This document shows positions 14,501-15,655 of a stretch of DNA of 15,655 nucleotides, piece by piece. The DNA comes from BM509 sp036396915 (GTDB taxonomy: Bacteria > Desulfobacterota > Desulfuromonadia > Desulfuromonadales > Geopsychrobacteraceae), in the NCBI GenBank assembly GCA_036396915.1, contig DASWJX010000253.1, forward strand, positions 1 to 15,655, written 5' to 3'. The translations under genes and the position numbers were made by a program. Within the stretch, counting starts at the first letter, position 1. Each line of letters opens with the position of its first letter. The notes under the pieces were generated by a model. It searched no databases, had not been told where the DNA came from, and was given only the letters and a program-made list of their open reading frames with translations.

Positions 14501-15655
14501 CCGGTCTTCTCGGCGATCACTTCCAGCAGGGCGATCGACAGGTCGGCGGTCGCACCGGCAGCGCCAGCCGCGACGACCTCGTCCTGCGGCCCGGCGGCGG
14601 TTGGCGGACTCGCGTTTGCCGGCATGCCGGCAGCGAGGTGGGCGACGATCTGGCCGAGGGTCTGCAGTACGCCGAGGTCTTCCGGCTTGACGGCCGGAGC
14701 GTCGGGCAGCCGTTGCTGCAGGGCGGAGAGGATCTCCACCCGCTTGATCGAATCGATGCCCAGATCGGTATCGAGGGCCATCTCCAGCTCCAGCATCTCC
14801 ACCGGATAGCCGGTCTTCTCGGCGATCACCTCCAGCAGGGCGACCGACAGGTCGGCGGCCGTGCCGGTCTCGGCCTGCGGCCAGGCGGCGGCCGGCGGCT
14901 GACTCGCGTTTGCCGGCATGCCGGCATCGAGGTGGGCGACGATCTGGCCGAGGGTCTGCAGCACGCCGAGGTCTTCCGGCTTGACGGCCGGAGCGTCGGG
15001 CAGCCGCTGCTGCAGGGCGGAGAGGATCTCCACCCGCTTGATCGAATCGATGCCGAGGTCGGTATCGAGCGCCATCCCCAGCTCCAGCATCTCCACCGGG
15101 TAGCCGGTCTTCTCGGCGATCACTTCCAGCAGAACGCTGGCGACCTGACTGGTCGTTGTCGCGTCCGCCGCGGCAAGCGGCCCGGTCGCTGCTGCCGCCA
15201 TTGGTGCCATTGGTGCCATGGGCGCCGCAGCGGGCTTAAGCGGAGCGGGTGCGGCCGGTGCCACCGGGTGCACGGTCGGTGCTGCCGAAGGTCGCGGCTC
15301 GGAGGTTGACGATCCGCCATACGCCAGGGTGCGCTGCTGTTCGACCAGGCCGAGGAACGAGCGGGTCGCCAGCTCCTGCCCTTCGAGAAACTGCTGATGC
15401 AGCCGTGCGGTTTGTTCCTGGATCTGCTGCAGGGCCTGCATGCTCTGCTGGGTGATGCGCAGCGCCTCCTGAAGGGCGGATGGATCTCCTGCCGCGGCTG
15501 GTGCCGGGGCGGGCAATTGAGCGGGAGCCGCAAGCGCTGCGGGTAGCGGCGTCACTGCCGCAGGTTGCACCGCGACCGGTGGCCGCTTGGCCGGTGGCTT
15601 GAAGTAGTTGGCTCCGGTCAGCGCCACGGTCATGCCGGGCTTCTTGGGCGCCTGC
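11596..15655 (-). CDS. pfaA: PfaA-type PUFA/secondary-lipid synthase, 5'-truncated by window edge (4 x ACP, KR, PKS-type DH)
   Basis: Multidomain iterative fatty-acid/polyketide synthase subunit that carries the growing chain and performs ketoreduction and dehydration. The frame is open to the window edge (QAPKKPG precedes the first Met at 15633), so that Met is internal; KS and AT domains are expected upstream. Numbering from it: a Gln-rich helical or coiled-coil stretch (about 52-103), a Pro/Ala linker, four ACPs with the LGIDSIKRVEIL motif (pantetheine serines S197, S295, S398, S495), a structural KR-like segment (about 555-765), and a reductase with SGGARGVT (777-784), S948-S950, Y962 and N966 as catalytic-type residues and LNWGPWDGG. 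The C-terminal double-hotdog dehydratase (about 1055-1345) has HVLDGRAVLP (H1078) and a DxxxQ motif (D1251), so both catalytic residues are present. The TGA stop is 2 nt before the next gene's ATG, implying translational coupling. Family call is firm; orthology to true EPA/DHA PfaA rather than a related secondary-lipid synthase is not settled. Confidence 0.93.
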   Translation of the reverse strand, partial: QAPKKPGMTVALTGANYFKPPAKRPPVAVQPAAVTPLPAALAAPAQLPAPAPAAAGDPSALQEALRITQQSMQALQQIQEQTARLHQQFLEGQELATRSFLGLVEQQRTLAYGGSSTSEPRPSAAPTVHPVAPAAPAPLKPAAAPMAPMAPMAAAATGPLAAADATTTSQVASVLLEVIAEKTGYPVEMLELGMALDTDLGIDSIKRVEILSALQQRLPDAPAVKPEDLGVLQTLGQIVAHLDAGMPANASQPPAAAWPQAETGTAADLSVALLEVIAEKTGYPVEMLELEMALDTDLGIDSIKRVEILSALQQRLPDAPAVKPEDLGVLQTLGQIVAHLAAGMPANASPPTAAGPQDEVVAAGAAGATADLSIALLEVIAEKTGYPVEMLELEMALDTDLGIDSIKRVEILSALQQRLPDAPAVKPEDLGVLQTIGQIVEHLAGGRHKPGALPPAAATPVTRIARDTVATTLLDVVAAKTGYPVAMLELEMALDTDLGIDSIKRVEILSALQEQLPGVPAIKPEHLGTLQTLGQIVDFLASVSGTPESAAAPEAAASSQTAASIERQVLKVVPLQAKTVRDRLQPAAGAEIWVTADGGALPAQLCRELEARQLVPRQAAIEELLASEPSPQLSGLIIVAPRQGTGDRFLQQAFQLLQRVEPALTAAAETGASPFLATLSRLNGCFGLTPGAPLHDPLSGGLAGLCKTAGHEWPGIHCKALDLANDLADTEQTAHRVVDEILTRGPVEIGLTAQGLYSLKLTSQSVPAERRQMPLAAGELVVISGGARGVTAEVAVALAKAGQATLLLLGRSPEATAEPDWLTGLTAENEIKKALIAHAQSPLKPKDVARRYRELSSNREILKNIGRIEAAGGTAVYRSVDLRDAAAVAAVIAEARQQFGPVKGLIHGAGVLADRLIKDKTLEQFDAVYQTKIAGLRAMLAAVEADPLNFMALFSSSTGRFGRTGQIDYAVANEILNKLAQQQATARPACRVVSLNWGPWDGGMVTAALKQVFEQEGIRVIDLKAGAQYLIQEISTPPGGPVELVILGADQQEASEEPVQQQNIYVSRAFDLDLSIEQYPFLKSHVLDGRAVLPLAVIVEWLAHAAIHNNPGLRFHGFNDLRVLKGVILEAGQVHNLQLMTGKAIKSDGVHVVPVELSGTAADGRQHVHARAKIVLAGRLPAAKAAAERLELPDYARPIEEIYRPERLFHGPDFHGIREVLGCSDAGISCLVRPAPAPQQWITQPLRNAWLSDPLALDCSFQLLILWSFERYNAGSLPVFAGRYRQYQERFPEHGAEIRVRLLEQSSSKAAAEIDFIDPVSGSLIARIEDYQCVIDASLNASFQRNKLQGVA
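11604..11609 (-). promoter_or_regulatory. Ribosome binding site deciding the pfaC start
   Basis: AGGGGG on the minus strand lies inside the 3' end of pfaA, 10 nt before the ATG at 11593. Together with the 2-nt gap after the pfaA stop, it supports MKHGKSVAIVG as the N-terminus rather than the upstream in-frame ATG at 11659. Confidence 0.6.
14029..15147 (-). repeat. Four tandem ACP-coding repeats in pfaA
   Basis: ACP units at about 14920-15147, 14626-14853, 14320-14544 and 14029-14253, spaced 97-103 codons between pantetheine serines. Units 1-3 are almost identical in protein and DNA over about 75 codons. Unit 4 differs at several places (for example LLDVVAAKTGYPVAM and EQLPGVPAIKPEH). Linkers of 20-30 Ala/Pro-rich residues separate them. 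Tandem ACPs are the hallmark of Pfa synthases, and their number is thought to influence flux. Confidence 0.95.
15197..15223. repeat. Three 9-bp direct repeats in the pfaA linker before ACP1
   Basis: GCCATTGGT twice, then GCCATGGGC, encoding Ala-Pro-Met repeats (about residues 137-145) in the Pro/Ala-rich linker between the helical segment and ACP1. It is the in-frame counterpart of the linker repeat in pfaC. Confidence 0.8.

Noticed and set aside
14029..15147. CRISPR array or non-coding satellite because of regularly spaced similar blocks
   Set aside because: Units are about 290-310 bp apart, keep one reading frame and encode ACP domains with the pantetheine serine.
15631..15633. Treating the Met at 15633 as the true start of the PfaA-like protein
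   Set aside because: The frame stays open to the window edge (QAPKKPG upstream), no ribosome site is visible, and the segment looks like the end of an AT domain plus linker. The gene is cut by the window.

Overview
The window is part of one lipid-biosynthesis locus. All six genes lie on the minus strand, so transcription runs from high to low coordinates. The DNA is GC-rich (roughly 60-65% by eye), densely packed, and shows no phage, transposon, tRNA, rRNA or CRISPR sequence. Protein style and gene content suggest a Gram-negative bacterium, most plausibly a deltaproteobacterial (Desulfuromonadales/Geobacter-like or related) lineage. That assignment is inference; nothing in the window fixes the taxonomy.

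Layout in transcription order. (1) 15655-11596: the C-terminal part of a PfaA-type polyunsaturated-fatty-acid (PUFA) synthase, with four tandem acyl carrier proteins (ACPs), a ketoreductase (KR) and a PKS-type dehydratase (DH). Its start, where KS and AT domains are expected, lies beyond the window. (2) 11593-4637: a 2318-residue PfaC-type protein with the order KS, chain-length factor (CLF), acyltransferase (AT), DH, DH. The AT makes it unlike the textbook KS-CLF-DH-DH PfaC. (3) A 158-bp gap (4636-4479) holding an 8-bp perfect hairpin and a second imperfect palindrome. (4) oleA (4478-3435), oleB (3438-2527), oleC (2530-869) and oleD (872 to the left edge, 3' end missing), joined by three successive 4-nt start/stop overlaps (GTGA, ATGA, ATGA).

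How the genes may work together. OleABCD is the known head-to-head hydrocarbon pathway: OleA condenses two activated acyl chains to a beta-keto acid, OleD reduces it, OleC closes a beta-lactone, and OleB decarboxylates it to a cis-olefin. The Pfa-like proteins form an iterative, ACP-bound fatty-acid/polyene factory. Their co-directional arrangement suggests a dedicated assembly line in which a multidomain synthase makes an unsaturated acyl chain and OleA removes and dimerises it, giving a long polyunsaturated hydrocarbon or ketone. In Shewanella a PUFA-derived C31 nonaene is known to need both pathways. Here the two are adjacent and apparently dedicated to each other, which is the most interesting aspect of the window. 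No enoyl reductase (PfaD), phosphopantetheinyl transferase, thioesterase or acylglycerol-phosphate acyltransferase is visible, so the degree of saturation and the release step remain open.
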